Positions 35,989 to 48,458 are shown, counted from the first letter of the stretch. The stretch: DNA of 64,000 bases from Pochonia chlamydosporia 170 (GCF_001653235.2 NC_035792.1:4650001-4714000), one strand, 5' to 3'. Program-made: numbers and translations. The notes: generated from the sequence alone by a model not told the origin.

Positions 35989-35997
35989 TATAAATAG
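35989..35997 (+). promoter_or_regulatory. TATA-box-like sequence without an assigned gene
   Basis: TATAAATAG, a strong TATA consensus read on the plus strand. The nearest plus-strand ATG-initiated frame downstream of note begins at 36183. No recognised gene starts there, so this may be fortuitous. Confidence 0.3.
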
Positions 35998-36400
35998 CGA
36001 CAGAGAAATGAAAGAGGAGATGAAGGCTCTGTGAAAAAGAGCTACACTGCGATTAAACTTTTTTGGCAGAGCTTGGGAGAAGAGTGACCGCCCCCAAAAA
36101 AGCGCAGAAGACTTGATGGGTGGGTGAAGGTTGGATGGATGGCAGTGCGCAAACAAGCTGGATGGGCTGAAATACGGTAGAGATGAAGTGGAAGTGGACG
36201 AAGAGCCAAGCAGACCTGGAGAAGCTGTCAATGGCTGTCATGAAGTTTGTGATGACTGGGGCATGGCAATCGCAGCAGGGTGGAACACAATCCAAGGAAG
36301 GTTCGATGCAGGAGAAGCCAGACAGGCCAGGCTTGACTGGAAGGTCCAAAGCGCCATTCATGTTGCTTCATCGTGGCCAACAAACAGGTTCGGGCTCCGA

Positions 36401-36466
36401 GACAGACAGACAGACGGACAGACAGGCAGGCGCAAGCACAATCACAGTCACAATCACAATCACAGT
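36401..36466. repeat. Compound microsatellite, GACA tetramers then CACART hexamers
   Basis: GACA/GACG/GGCA units at 36401-36430, then five hexamers CACAAT, CACAGT, CACAAT, CACAAT, CACAGT at 36437-36466. Likely to vary in length between isolates. Confidence 0.85.
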
Positions 36467-39339
36467 AGATCCAGCACAAGGCATGCACAAGATCCAACAT
36501 GGAAGTATTAGGATGCGGTTACGGAGTGTTCGCCGCATCATGATGCCGGTCTCGTCTGTGAGGCCACAGGCCACATGCAATGCACCCAATCGCCAATGTC
36601 GACGCCCGCCTTGTCGTCTTGCACAACCTGCGACTGCGAGCATCGCCCGTATCAAGATTCACGATTCGAATCTCCCGGCACTGGCACTGATCGACGCCAG
36701 CCATTTCACACGAAGCACGAAGCAGCGTTTATGCCCTCAACGCCATGCCAATCTTAGTCGGCCAGCGACAAACTTGGCGGCGTCAGCGTGAGGTCATCAA
36801 GCCAGCACGTGTCAAGCCTCAGCGTCTCAAGCTCTTGGCCTTTCAATTTTGCTCCTGCAGGAGGGCAAAATACCCCATCGAACAATTCCTCAAAGAATGC
36901 TCAGAACTACACTAACTGAGTGTCAAAATAGCAAGTAGCAATCGTGCCCCATGGCGGGTCTGCCGACGACCATGTTTGTCATCCACACAGAACCCGGCCG
37001 TTTGCCATGGACAGTGACAGCCAACAGCCCCGTTCCCTTGCATGCAGCCAAAGCATGTTGGACCTTCATTTCACAGATGTTGGTCCAGATCTGATCAATA
37101 TTTTAGTGACGGATTGCAGAGAAACGTACGGAAGACCCCGGCGTGGTTGGTCTTAGTACCCTGTCGCCTCTTTTCTCCCGCCACCTCAAACCAAGATGCA
37201 AGTCCATGTCACCCTGTCCAGTTCGTGACAACATGCCCGCCCCTTTTTGCGCAGGGAACTTTGTTCAGGGACTTTTTCTCTGCTGTCGTCCTCATAACAA
37301 TACACAGTACTTTCGGGATGCCAAGTTTCTAATACGTACATCCCCCGAATTTGACACGCCTTATTATCCCAATTCCGACTTACCTGCCTCTTTCGAGATG
37401 ACACAAGCACGGCCCGGTTCCACGAGCGCCATCATCAGCAATAGCTGAGCCCATATTCAGCTTGCTCTCGTTGCACACAGATGGCCTTGTCCTGCTCTTG
37501 TCAATAATCCACTCCCAGATGGAAGGTGATGGAGACTGGTCTCTTGTGGCGTCAACTTCTCGAACGATATTCAGGCGCCACCTCCACACGCTTTCTGGCT
37601 GCCAGCCTCAACACCGCACGCACCAAGGACATCTTGCTATCAGCCATTGCCCCTCTCAAAGCCAGACTGACTTTGCGAGCGTACCATGTCTAACCCGCTG
37701 AGCTGAAAGCTGAGCTACTCCAACACAGATAGCCGCGTTCACCCTTTTGGTGGTATTTCTTTGCTTACCGCTAAGGAATCGGACCAAGTTTTGCCTGGTG
37801 CGATACACCGCCAGCACAAGATTTGGCGACCATTTGGGTAGAGCCAAGTACGCCGCAACATCGACATGGCATTATACATTTGTGTATGGAATATCCCGCG
37901 ATATGCTGTGCCTCAGGATTAGCCGAATACTTTTATCATCCCACTGAAAATGTCAACCTGAATCCAAGGTTAATGCGGGACCCAGGCATCTTCCGGCATT
38001 GAGACATTGCTGCTTTAGATCCAGTATGCATCAATCCTGTTTCACTTTTCCGGGACGTCCATCCAGAGAAACCGATCAACGTGCATAAATCTGGAACACA
38101 TTGATTTTTGATGTATATATTCGAAAATCGACAGAGGGTTTTGACCTCGAACTCCTGAATGTCATTGATGGCAACGCAATCCCCGAGGCGAAAAGTACAA
38201 CCCCAGCGGTCGATTTCAGGTTGACGTCCTGATACAACACATCTATATGTAGCGCATCACCACGCTTTAACTAATCTTAGCTCCAAAGTACTCCAGTCTT
38301 GGTAGTCAAGCTCAATCTCCAAGAATCATCAACAAAACCCTCCCTTGCCACACCTTGGCATCTTCACATCTTGCCACATTATAGCGCCGCAATTGAATAT
38401 TCAAGTTCACAGCCAGTCTTGGCGACGACGGACCAAGCTTGGCGCCTGTCATGGATGCCCTTGTTCTATCTGCAGTGGCTTAGCCATAGACGACTGGAGC
38501 AGTCTTGGCATGACCATCAACAAGTGGCTATGGGGCAAAGAGCTGGTGATATGAAGAAAGACTTGTGCTTTATAGAGCGGCACAAGGACAACAGGCTAAT
38601 GAATTTCCTAACTTGAGCAACCCACATATCAACACTCGATTCAGCATTTGAGCTAAGTAACTACTTGCTACCGTAGGGATGCATTTTCAGACCAATTCGA
38701 CTGAGAACCAGACTTACTCAGATACAACTCACCAGTCGTAACCAATCTAATCCCTGAGCTGCCCTTTCGTGCTCTTTGCCCAAAACCGTAACCTTGGCTA
38801 TCTATAGCTGTGCCGCCGGCTATAAGTAATGATGTGATACCCCCGCCGCAGTATCCTTAATTGGCACAGTACAGAAACATTATTTGCGTAGAAGAATAAC
38901 AAGTGAATGAAGCGGCAGTGATATAGGTGTGACAAATCTGGGAAAACTAACAGTGCTAGGTTGGGAGGACATGCCTCTCGTGGACTAAGTTAAGAACTAT
39001 TATTCCTGGCAACGAAGCATGCCGAAAGGAGTTTGTGTCATGTTAGAATACATGGTAGATGGACTGTGATATTGCCATCATAGAGTTGGCCGATATACTG
39101 AGCAAGGTATTTAACGTAAACTGGCAGTATAGTCATGCAAAGCTACTTACTATAAAACCTCGCTGCAAATCTGTGCAAGACGCAATAGTTACACGTTTAC
39201 ACGACAACCTAAGGGGTTAACTGTGTGGTTTATGGACAGCACACCGTAAGTGTTTCCACAGATGAATGTATTTACGTAGGGCCAATCGAATATTACCGAC
39301 AGTAGCTTTAGTCATCTGCCAAATTATCTATCTTCATTC

Positions 39340-41975
39340 TTACAACGCCAACAAATCACCATTACTCCCTCCCCCCTGCGCCGGCTGCAGCACCGCCTGT
39401 GGTGCATGCGCACTGACAACATAACCTGTCATATTCCCACTACTACCGCCAAACATATCCTCGCCCTGGTCCAGCCTCATCGCGGCCATCTGCGTCCCAA
39501 TAGTTGAGAAGTAGGCGTCTGCGTCACTCACTGCTTGTGACAGGTTGCCCTCGCCATTGGCTGGCGCGGCATTGCGACTTCGCAGGTCGATGTTGGTCGG
39601 TTGCCCGCCGCGGCCAAACATGCTGATGCTCTTCTGGTTATCGGTGTCTGTGGGCAGATTTTGTCTTTGCAGGGCAGGTGAGTCCTGGAGTTTCCGGGGG
39701 CGTGCGGACCGGAAGACTGTCTGCACGGGCTTGAGGTATATAGTGGCGAGGGTGCCGACGTTGAGACACATTTCTTCTAGGGTTGGTGCTTCTAATCGCT
39801 CGGCTTCGGCTGTAATTGGTGGTTTGTCCCCCATGACGATTTGCTTTGCTGTGTTCATGTCTGTGGATAATAGCCGCCAGTACATGTATGCTCGGTCACG
39901 TAGGTCGGGGTTATCTGTCTCCTCCGTGGCCCATTTTAAGACCTTAGGGACTAGCTCCTGTGCTCTGGTTGGTCTTTGGATGAAGAGCTTCACCGTGGCT
40001 GTGAGGAGCGCTAGTTGAACCTCGACTGGTTCTTCTGAAAATGAGTAGAGAAAGTCCTCTAGCAGCGCGTCGCTGTTCTCTATACGATCGGCATACTGTC
40101 CAATGACCCAGACCATTGCCGCTTTGGCTTCGGGCTCGTCCAACGAGTCGAGGTGCTCGCACAGGGTACCGATGATGGACTCGTATTGGTTGGGGTACTT
40201 TCTGAAAATGTTTTTGATAACCACAGTCGCCTCCTGAACGATGTATGTGACCTTGGTCGACACCAGTTCCAGTAAAAGGTCGATACACCGCCTGGCCGCA
40301 GGCTCAATCTTGATCGCCAACTTTCCTATCGCACGAACAGCCTTTCGGACAAAATGAACATCGATTTCCGTGGCATATTCTCGCAACTCGGTCAGCACCT
40401 CGTCGATATTCTTCTCATTGGCGAGCATGAAGATGAGCTCCAGCTTCGTGACCTTGACGTAAATCGGGTCGTTATATTTGCAGAAAAATACTCGAATATC
40501 GTTCTTGAGCACCTCCGGTCTCCGTTGTAAAATCAGCAAAGCGTTACGGAGCGCCAGGTACTGAACTTCGGGTCCCTTGGCAAGAAGGGTGACCAGCGGT
40601 GGTGAAAGCTTTCTGCACAATGCGCTGATTTGCTTCTGGTCTGCGATATAATTCATCAAGTACAGAATGACACGGATGCATGTCAGCACAACCGATGAAT
40701 TTGAATGTGAAAGGCGTGGTGCAATGCGCTCCGCCAGCAACGCTGCCTCGCCTGTTTCCTGTGGTACATACGACATCAACGCCTCAAGGATGTACGTTTG
40801 GCCCCATCTACCAAGTTGTTAGCACGGCTGGACCCAACACAGCACTTTCGGAAAAGCCACCTACTCTGAGCAATCGGGCAAGATGGCCACCATCTTTGAC
40901 GCATTGCTATAGTCAATGGTAAGTTTGATAGCGTCGCTCCTTTCCCAAATGTCCATCAAGCCTGCTAGCGCACTAGCAACAACGGTTGGGTTGTCGTCAC
41001 GCAATAGGGAATTTAGTCTATCGATGAGGTCCGATCGTTCAACCATTTGCCGGTCGTGGTCGTAGAGTTTGGCAACGCAGAATGCAGCCGTCTTGCGTAC
41101 GTAGGGGTCGTTGTCGCGAAGCATGTGCTTTACAATCGGGACCGTGGCTTCGACAAACTCTTTGACGTGAATGTACGACATTGTCCGCAGCGCAAGAGCT
41201 CGTACTAGAGGATTTTGATCTTCCATATCCTAATCACCAATCAGTACCATCCATCCCGTTTAGCCAAGGACGGATAACACCTACGTTTTCCAATACCGGA
41301 ATAGCCTTGACTGCGATTTCTGGGCGTACCCGGGCATAGTTGACAAGATACAAGAAGCACCTATTCGTTATCAGTCACGAAACATCCTTAACAATGACCA
41401 GAATCCAGTTGCACCGTACATCTTCTTAATTTCCAAGCTCGGGATGTGCATGCAGGCGATTATATCGGGAAACAAGGCAACCATGTCGTTGTTGCTCATC
41501 GTCATGTTGGCCACGATCCTCTTGAGGGCGACCTTTTTAATCGCATAATTCTTGTCCTTCTTCCCGCCGCTGTTCAGCTCAAGGCGCAGCTCAGCTACTT
41601 TGCCCTGTCGAGTTCTTAGTCTATCGAATGCCAAAGGCGGCATGTACAACGGGAATACAGCCATCATCTCGAAATAGGTCGAGGATCCGGTGCGCAGGGT
41701 ATAGAAAGCATATTATGAGTGAGACAAAGGGAACGGATTGCACTGCGATCTTGTCACAGCACTTCCAATATATAGAGGGGAAACGGGGGTATCGTCTGAA
41801 GTTGGTGCGACGGCGATCAGGGCCCTTTCGCAAGACTAGGTACAGGATAAACGGCGGGATAGGTGAGGGTGGATAACAAGGTTTAGAAGAGCAAAAGTGA
41901 TTAAAGCAAATAATGCAGGAGAGGTCTTACTCGAGCGAACAGCTTTGAGTCCCCTCCAGTGTCTTTGGAAGACAT
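39340..41975 (-). CDS. AP-1 adaptor complex large subunit beta (beta-adaptin)
   Basis: Large subunit of a clathrin adaptor at the trans-Golgi and endosomes. Five exons on the minus strand: 41975-41931, 41604-41420, 41360-41285, 41229-40865 and 40807-39340, 712 residues. The trunk is a helical solenoid typical of adaptins: KVAELRLEL, KKVALKRIVANMTMSNNDM, MCFLYLVNYARVRPEIA, DPYVRKTAAFCVAKLYD and EALMSYVP. After about residue 585 a short hinge with Ser/Gly/Asn leads to the end; there is no C-terminal ear domain, as in fungal beta-adaptins. I prefer AP-1 (Apl2) over AP-2 because of the close match to the standard beta-1 trunk, but the two are hard to separate by eye. The first intron is 326 nt, the others 55-59 nt. 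TATATATAA occurs 29-37 nt upstream of the start codon. Confidence 0.9.
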
Positions 41976-42963
41976 GGTGGTGGTGGTAGCTGGTGGCGGC
42001 AGTTATATATAAGGCCCGGACGGCCCAGGATAGATGCACCAAGTCACAACTTGAGAGTAGCAAACAAGATCGGTTGGTGCACGGTAGTGGTGGTCCGTCT
42101 TTGGAGCCGGCGACAGCACAGGAATGAGGACGGATGCTTGCTGTTTCGTCACGCGACGCAAAAGGCTGATAAGGTTGGCGGTCGGATGGACTCAGTTGCC
42201 GACCCCCTCACGCCTTTGATGCGACAAGAGTTGCACAGAACCAACTCAAAGAGGCTTGTTGCGCCGTTTCGAAGGAAGGATGGTCAATGGTTAAAAAAGG
42301 GCGATAGTGCGGCGCGCCCAATTGGGAGAATTCGAGCCAGCCAAGGAGAAATACAGCCGGCCCAATACGTCGTTGATGGAGGGTTGGCGGGTTGGAGGGT
42401 TGGAGGGGGGTTCAATTTTAGCTGGGAGAATCGTCACATGTACTCGACTCGACTCGACTTGACTTGGGACTGAGAACTTTGCGACGGGCCAATTCTTGCC
42501 GCAACGCAGATGATGCGCTCAAAGGGATAGTCGCAATTTGGCAACGGTGAGGTCGTGATTCGGTCAAGGTTTGTCGACAGCAGCCCCGTTGGCCAGCGAG
42601 ATGGAAAGAATTAAGAGTGAGTTCGCAATCCGTCGAAGCCGAGTCAAAAGTCCAATGTCGAAAGGGGTCTCTCGATTGATTGGGCCATGGATGTCCACTG
42701 GAGCTGCCCACTTCAGCGGCGTTGGGGGCAGTTCAGGCACTGTCAGAGGACATCTGGAAGCTTGGTAGAGCTATCGATAAGGATCCACCTGCTCCCAGAC
42801 TCTGCCAGAGTAAGCAGTCACCTTCCAACCACACAAGTGGGACAAGCTTCTGTCGTCTACTCATCTCACGAAGCACCACATCTTCATCAACCCGCCATCG
42901 AGACCTCAATCCACGACCACCACTCCTGCCAACCGCCTTAATTCCCAGATCGCCGCCCTCACA
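41976..42963. promoter_or_regulatory. Divergent promoter region, beta-adaptin / EMC4
   Basis: 988 nt between two start codons with no supported gene. It holds TATATATAA at 42004-42012 close to the adaptin start, repeated GGTTGGAGGG/GGTTGGCGGG units at about 42380-42412, and a short CGACT repeat at 42445-42457. Confidence 0.55.
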
Positions 42964-43668
42964 ATGTCCGCATCCAACTCAGACGTGCCCACCTGGGTCG
43001 CGCAGCTGCGCTCCCCTCCAGGCGCCAAGTCCAAAGTCCCAGGCATCCCCGACCCCAACGGCTTCTCCTCCTCTTCCGGCTCCAAGGTACGCACCCATCC
43101 AGCGAATCGCGCATCTTTTTCTTCGTCCACGCATTCTTCTTCTCCCATTAATACTAACCTTGACCAGAAACCCAGCAAGGACGGCAAAAGCCAACCCCGA
43201 AAAGCCCCCACCGGCGACGAAATGGAAACCCTCAAGCTCAAAAAGGCTTGGGAAGTGGCCCTCGCTCCCGTCAAAGCCCTCCCCATGACCGTCATCATGA
43301 TGTACATGTCGGGGAATTCTCTCCAGATCTTCAGCATCATGATGGTGTTTATGGCGTTCAAGAACCCCATCGCGGGGCTGATGGCTACGAACACGGCGTT
43401 TGAGCGGTTCAATTCGGACAAGAATGCGGCTCAGATTTTGCAGACGAAGCTGGTGTATGTGGCGATGCAGCTTGTTGCTCTGGGTGTTGGTATTTGGAAA
43501 GTGAATTCAATGGGGTTGTTACCGTGAGTGCCTTTCCCCGTGTCGATTCTACATGTCGAGACGTGGCTTGTTCAAGCTAATATTTTATGTTGCAGGACAA
43601 CGAGATCGGATTGGTTAATGTGGGAATCGTTGAGAGAGTCTGTGGACAAGGCTATTACCGCATTGTAA
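42964..43668 (+). CDS. EMC4: ER membrane protein complex subunit 4
   Basis: Subunit of the EMC insertase, which inserts tail-anchored and multipass proteins in the ER. Exons 42964-43086, 43168-43523 and 43596-43668 give 183 residues. Intron 1 (81 nt) is a multiple of three and has no stop codon, so unspliced RNA would still be translated with 27 extra residues; GTACGC donor, ACTAAC branch site and CAG acceptor argue that it is a genuine intron. The DUF1077 core is visible: ALPMTVIMMYMSGNSLQIFSIMMVFMAF (first membrane region), then NPIAGLM and LVYVAMQLVALGVGIWKV (second). Exon 3 supplies the tail SDWLMWESLRES. It is convergent with the MFS gene, 239 nt apart. Confidence 0.94.
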
Positions 43669-43907
43669 GGGTTTAGAGATTCAATCACCAGATAGAGCAG
43701 TGTAAAATGAAGACAAAACAGGCTAATATTTGAACAAATGTTCACGCTCCGACTATAATGCTATATAAACGTGGTATCTTACAATTCCATCAGCCGCAGA
43801 GATGGAAACCGTCATTATCATTAATTCATAAAATGCTTCTTTATATGCCCAGCCACATTGCTTCTTCCGTTGCCAGTCTCTCATCTTGTCTTCAGTGCAA
43901 CCAAAGT

Positions 43908-45644
43908 CTATGCGTCTTGCTTTTCAGCCTTCTTCCTAGCCCGTTCCGCTCTCCAGCGAGGGCCGCACTTCTCAAGAACCCTCAACCCAGGAAGACTCGC
44001 CACCATCAGCAGCGCCAACAGGGTGAATGTCCATCCCGCACCCATAGCATCAAACATCTGGTCAACGACAGCCGTTGCCGCCGCTCCAGAAAGACATCTA
44101 GTCAGGTTGTTGGCCGCGGCCGCCGTGGCGGGTGCATCCTCGTTGAGATCAACAAGCAGCGTGTTGAGGACGCCAAACGACGACGGCACCAACATGCCGA
44201 TGATGAAGAGCAGCACCAGCGGCACAGCCACGGCGGTCTGCGCCTCCAACGACCATCCCCATCCGATGAGGGCGAGTGCGCCGACCGTGATGGCAGGGTA
44301 CAGGGGTTGTATGCGAGCAGACTCAATGGGGAAATTCAGCATGTCGTCTCCCCTCTTGCGGCTCGCCGACATTCCCAACTTCTTGGCGATGCGGGCATAG
44401 TTTCGATCGACGATGTGTCCCTGCAGGAGCATCACCATGCAGCATCCAACCCCGTAGGGGAGGTAGCACAGACCGACCTCCAGGTCGTCGTACTCGTAGA
44501 TCTCCTTGAACAGGATGGAGAGGGTTGCGCCGACGAGGATGAAGTTGACGTACATGATGGCGGATATGAACAGGATGAGGCCTTCTTCCTTGTTGAACAC
44601 GACTGACAGTGTGCGTAAAGGGTTCGGCATGCGTATTTTGACTTTGGGCGCCGATGCTGGTCGCTGCTTGACACCCTGGGGTCGCAGGAGGTCGATGACG
44701 GTTCTGTTCCATTTCGGCGGCGGAATGGAGCCGTTGCCAACGACGTTGCGACACATTTCGGGGACGGACAGAACCCACGGGACGAGCCATACAAAGACAA
44801 AGACGGCGCAGAACCAGAAAATAGAGGCCCATCCGAGTTCGTGACTGAGGATGCCGCCGAGGACGGGTCCAACCGTGGGACCAAAGTTGACGCCTGCGCC
44901 AATGAGGCCCATATATCGACCTCGTTCTTCACTCGAAGCAATATCTGCGACAACGGCGTATGCCAGGGCCAGAGTGCCGCTGCTGCCAGCGGACTGGAGG
45001 CAGCGCAGGATCAAAAGCGCCGTGTAATCTCGCTGAAGGGCCAGGCCAATGTTTGCAAAGAGATAGATGGTGAAGGCGAGGGTGAAGGCCGGTCGACGAC
45101 CAGCCGTGTCGCCAAAGTCGCCGAATATGGTTGGTGCCAGGCCCTGAAAGATCATGTAAGTCGTCAGGGTGAGATTGATCAACGAGATTGGCACGTCGAG
45201 ATCGTCGGAAACAGAGTCCAGCGCGGGGAAGTAGATATTGGCAGTCATTGGTGATATGATGCTGGCAATGGTGACCATGATGGTTATCCATAGCTTGGTT
45301 TGGCGTGAGAAGGCGCTGTATGGAGCGCTCGCCACTCTGGATAAGGCTTCAACGTCGGCATCATCTGAATCGGTGAGCACCTGGCTGGCGGGAGCGGTTT
45401 CTGATTTCTCAATTGCTGTTGGAACATGATCCAGGTCAATGTTCTCGGTGACTTTGGGCTTTTCTGCCGGTGTTGGTGTTGGTGTTGCAACAGCCTCGAC
45501 CGAAGCTGCTACCGAAGAGTCTGCCGACGGCGCCGTAACCTCCGGGTCCGTATCGGCGGCTCCTTGGCAATTTTGCTCCGGGCCTGATTGTGATTTTGCA
45601 TTGTCGTCGGGCAAAGGACCATTTGGTTCCTTCTCATCCTTCAT
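43908..45644 (-). CDS. MFS drug:H+ antiporter (DHA1, Qdr/Dtr-like)
   Basis: Plasma-membrane exporter of the 12-helix DHA1 family; substrate unknown. Single exon, 578 residues from the ATG at 45644 (a GTG two codons upstream is in frame). The first 105-110 residues are cytosolic, Pro/Ser/Thr/Glu-rich. Helix 1 begins near KLWITIMVTIASIISPMTANIYFPAL. Motif A appears as GDFGDTAGRRPAF in the 2-3 loop and motif C as GVNFGPTVGPVLGG in helix 5, which marks antiporters. A central loop (about residues 300-350) separates the two six-helix halves. The C-terminus RAERARKKAEKQDA is basic. Qdr-type quinidine or polyamine exporters and Dtr1 are the closest named groups. No biosynthetic genes adjoin it, so there is no reason to link it to a metabolite cluster. 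Confidence 0.88.
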   Translation of the reverse strand: MKDEKEPNGPLPDDNAKSQSGPEQNCQGAADTDPEVTAPSADSSVAASVEAVATPTPTPAEKPKVTENIDLDHVPTAIEKSETAPASQVLTDSDDADVEALSRVASAPYSAFSRQTKLWITIMVTIASIISPMTANIYFPALDSVSDDLDVPISLINLTLTTYMIFQGLAPTIFGDFGDTAGRRPAFTLAFTIYLFANIGLALQRDYTALLILRCLQSAGSSGTLALAYAVVADIASSEERGRYMGLIGAGVNFGPTVGPVLGGILSHELGWASIFWFCAVFVFVWLVPWVLSVPEMCRNVVGNGSIPPPKWNRTVIDLLRPQGVKQRPASAPKVKIRMPNPLRTLSVVFNKEEGLILFISAIMYVNFILVGATLSILFKEIYEYDDLEVGLCYLPYGVGCCMVMLLQGHIVDRNYARIAKKLGMSASRKRGDDMLNFPIESARIQPLYPAITVGALALIGWGWSLEAQTAVAVPLVLLFIIGMLVPSSFGVLNTLLVDLNEDAPATAAAANNLTRCLSGAAATAVVDQMFDAMGAGWTFTLLALLMVASLPGLRVLEKCGPRWRAERARKKAEKQDA

Positions 45645-47255
45645 TTCCACACAATGCCTGGAAGAATGGGTGATATATCAATCACACATCTTACATGAAG
45701 AAGAGAGGCGTAAGAACGGGGGGGTTAGGAAGGACGGGCAACGGTATTAAAAACAGTCTAGAGTCGTAGCCAAAGTTTGGTGCCGGTGCCATATCGGCAG
45801 AGTCAGCCATGCTGTGGGGGGAAGAGAATTGAAGGGACCAGACCAGATTGACTGACTGGATCTGGAACTAGAAACCGACGGACTTTGACCTGGTGGTTTG
45901 ACTCGGGCTCGGCTGGTTGGGATGGGGTGCATGTGTGTACTTGTCCTGTGCATATTGTGCAGCTAGGAAGAGATCTGAATGGATGAACAGGGTTTACGCG
46001 TATTATCTGGCTGTCTGGTCTGTCCTATCCGCTGCAAGCTTGATTTAGAGATGCAACGCCCATGTCCATGTTCAGTCCATGTTTAGTCCCCCTCGGTTTA
46101 TTTCCGTCAGCACTTGTTGTTCCCAGCCCTCGCTGACTGACACCAGCGTTGCACTTCCACAGATGGTCCTTTGACTTCGATTAGCGTCCTTGACAGGTCC
46201 CGTCTACAGATGATTTGCATTGCAACTCTGTGGTGCCAATGACTTCCAAATGTCGACAGCCCAGTTGTGCTCGGTCGACTTCCGTTGATTTGAGGCGCCT
46301 GCCAATGCCCGCCAGATTGACGCCGTGGGACCGGACAAAGACAAAGACCAGACCAGACCAGACAGCTTCAAGCAAGCCCATTGCCAATTGTGACCCTAGT
46401 GGCGCACGGCCAGGTTCCGAAGATCAAGTCAAGTCAAGACATGAGCTCCAGAATTGATGGACGATGGACATCAGCCATAACGGCCGGCGCTGTTTCAATC
46501 AACTCCGGATCCGCGAAAAAAGCTTATTGAATCCACTCAATCATCATGCAACAATCCCGCACTGCGGGCGTTGATATGCAGTCCGTCGGTCAACGGCCGC
46601 AACCATACTAGCCCAGCACTGGTGGGAAATTACTCCGTTCATTGCAATAAAAATATGTTGATGATGGGATCAAAAAGAGTGATGACGTTGCCTCTCGCTG
46701 TTCTGCCCGTTGCATCCTTTCGAGCGAATTCGACCAATTATGCCGTCTGTTTTTGCCAGCTGAGTTCCAAGGGTTGTTGTTATCCGAGGGCCAAGACCGC
46801 TGCTAAATAAAGCAACCCATCTTTTTTCTTAGAGTCAACCCATGTTGCTGATCCATGGGTCGGATAATTCAAGATGAGAATCAAACTATTGATGAGTGGT
46901 TCGCACCAAGTGCAGCCGCTGATGGCTTGATTTTCAAGGCCAATCTCCAAAGCTGTGCTGTCAAGTGTCCTTTGCGACTTGCAATTTGGAGAATCGAGGC
47001 GCCACTTCCGCCGGCAAGACGGGGCCAAGGCTCCGGACGCTGACCACATGCAGACTTATTACACTTTGCACGAATGCGTGATGACTAAGCGGTTTGGCCA
47101 AAAGCTCCAAATGTTTGTTCCACGTTACGTAGCCAATTCGGCTCACACAGCTATCCACAAGCAATGGCCAGCTGTTTGTTCAACACCTAAATTCCAACAT
47201 TGCCAACCCACGCATTTGCGCTGTTCCTGAGGAGGCGGGGCAGTAACTGGCGAAC
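45645..47255. promoter_or_regulatory. Divergent intergenic region, MFS transporter / UFE1
   Basis: 1.6 kb without a supported gene. Short repeats such as GACCAGACCAGACCAGAC (about 46346-46363) and CAAGTCAAGTCAAGAC (about 46425-46440) occur. Promoters for both flanking genes are expected here. Confidence 0.55.
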
Positions 47256-48458
47256 ATGGCTTTCTCGACGGCCTCCCATCTACCGTCCTTGGACTTGACG
47301 GGCGACTTCAATCATCTGCTGCAGACACACAACGCCGCACCTACATTGGGCAAGGTTGCTCTGGACGTCGACGTACTCGAGGGCTTCGTAAAGGAAGCTT
47401 ACCGCATAGTCAGTTTAACCTTTCGTACAACCGCTGCTCAACTCAATCGTTGCTAACCGCGTGCGTTTGGCAGAACTCCCACATCACCAGCCTGCACAAA
47501 GAACTCAAGGATGTCAGGCAAGCGTACCTCTCCACAGCGCAGCCACGGAGGACACCTGGTCGCAAGGGACAGGGACCGCCGCAGGTCCTAACCGACCGCG
47601 AGCGCGAAGAAGTCGACGTCAACGCAAAGCAAATGATCAGAGAGCTCAACGCGAGCATACGAGCTCTAGACGACGCCGAGCAGCTTCGCCGAGAGACAGA
47701 ATCGGCCCTCATTCGGAAGAAATACGCCAGCAGCTTCAGCGCCTTGAGCTCATGGGCATCTGGGGGCGGCGTGTCCAGTCGGTCGCCGGAACATGCGGCG
47801 GCGGAGGCTCAGGCGCAACAGACCGACATTCACCGGGATGGCATACTCTGGCTCTTGCGACAAAGACTGGAGCTCTGTTGTCGCACGCAGCAAGATATGA
47901 TGGAGACGAGGTTGACGAGAGAGATGGAAAAGACCCGCGGCATGCTATCTGCGCCGGCTGGAGATTTCACTCCCTTTCCGCCAATGTCAGAAAAGGCATG
48001 GATGGCGGCTACTATGGTTCAAGATCCGGCAGACGACACGCCTGCTGAGGCGCCTGAATATACTCAGGGCGTGACACAGGAACAGTTGCAAATGTTTGAG
48101 GAGGGTAATCAGGACATGCTGAGGCATTACGAAAGTACGTTGGACAAGGTCAGGTATGTATTGTGCCGAGATGTCCACTACAATCTAAGAGAGTTATCGT
48201 TTAACACGGTGCAACAGAACCGCAGAACAGTCACTGGTGGAAATCTCAGAGCTTCAATCTCTTCTGGTCAATAATCTGGCTGTACAGTCTGAGCACATTG
48301 AGTTGCTGGTTGCCGACTCGTACTCAACGGCAGATAACGTCGGTGGGGGAAACAAGGAGCTTAAGAAGGCTACGAAACGACCCAGTACAGCTCGCTACAC
48401 ATTTTTCGCGGCCAGCGGGTTATGTGCTTTCCTTGTGATATGGGATCTCATCATATGA
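47256..48458 (+). CDS. UFE1: ER Qa-SNARE, Ufe1/syntaxin-18 type
   Basis: Tail-anchored t-SNARE of the ER that accepts Golgi-derived COPI vesicles. Exons 47256-47408, 47474-48153 and 48218-48458, 357 residues; introns 65 and 64 nt, the first with donor GTCAGT. The N-terminal domain has EAYRINSHITSLHKELKDVRQAYLS, typical of syntaxin-18, and a basic stretch RTPGRKGQG. The SNARE helix starts near the exon 2/3 junction (YESTLDKVRTAEQSLVEI) and continues through SELQSLLVNNLAVQSEHIELL, with Gln in the central-layer region. A basic linker KELKKATKRPSTARY precedes one C-terminal membrane segment (TFFAASGLCAFLVIWDLII) ending at the last residue. Confidence 0.88.

Larger units (their letters stand above)
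34755..39339. other. 4.6 kb intergenic region upstream of the UBL3-like gene
   Basis: No supported gene. It contains the GGACTG repeat, a consensus TATAAATAG on the plus strand (35989-35997), a compound microsatellite (36401-36466) and two long overlapping open frames of 283 codons (minus, 35380-36231) and 202 codons (plus, 36183-36791) that have low-complexity composition and no recognisable domain. The stretch 36900-39339 shows nothing I can name and is more AT-rich towards its right end. Confidence 0.6.

Noticed and set aside
35380..36231. 283-codon minus-strand open frame
   Set aside because: Low-complexity Ser/Pro/Leu-rich, no true domain, lies in a repeat-rich promoter region and overlaps other long frames.
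43908..45644. Secondary-metabolite cluster membership of the MFS transporter
   Set aside because: Flanking genes are EMC4 and UFE1; no biosynthetic enzyme or cluster regulator adjoins it.
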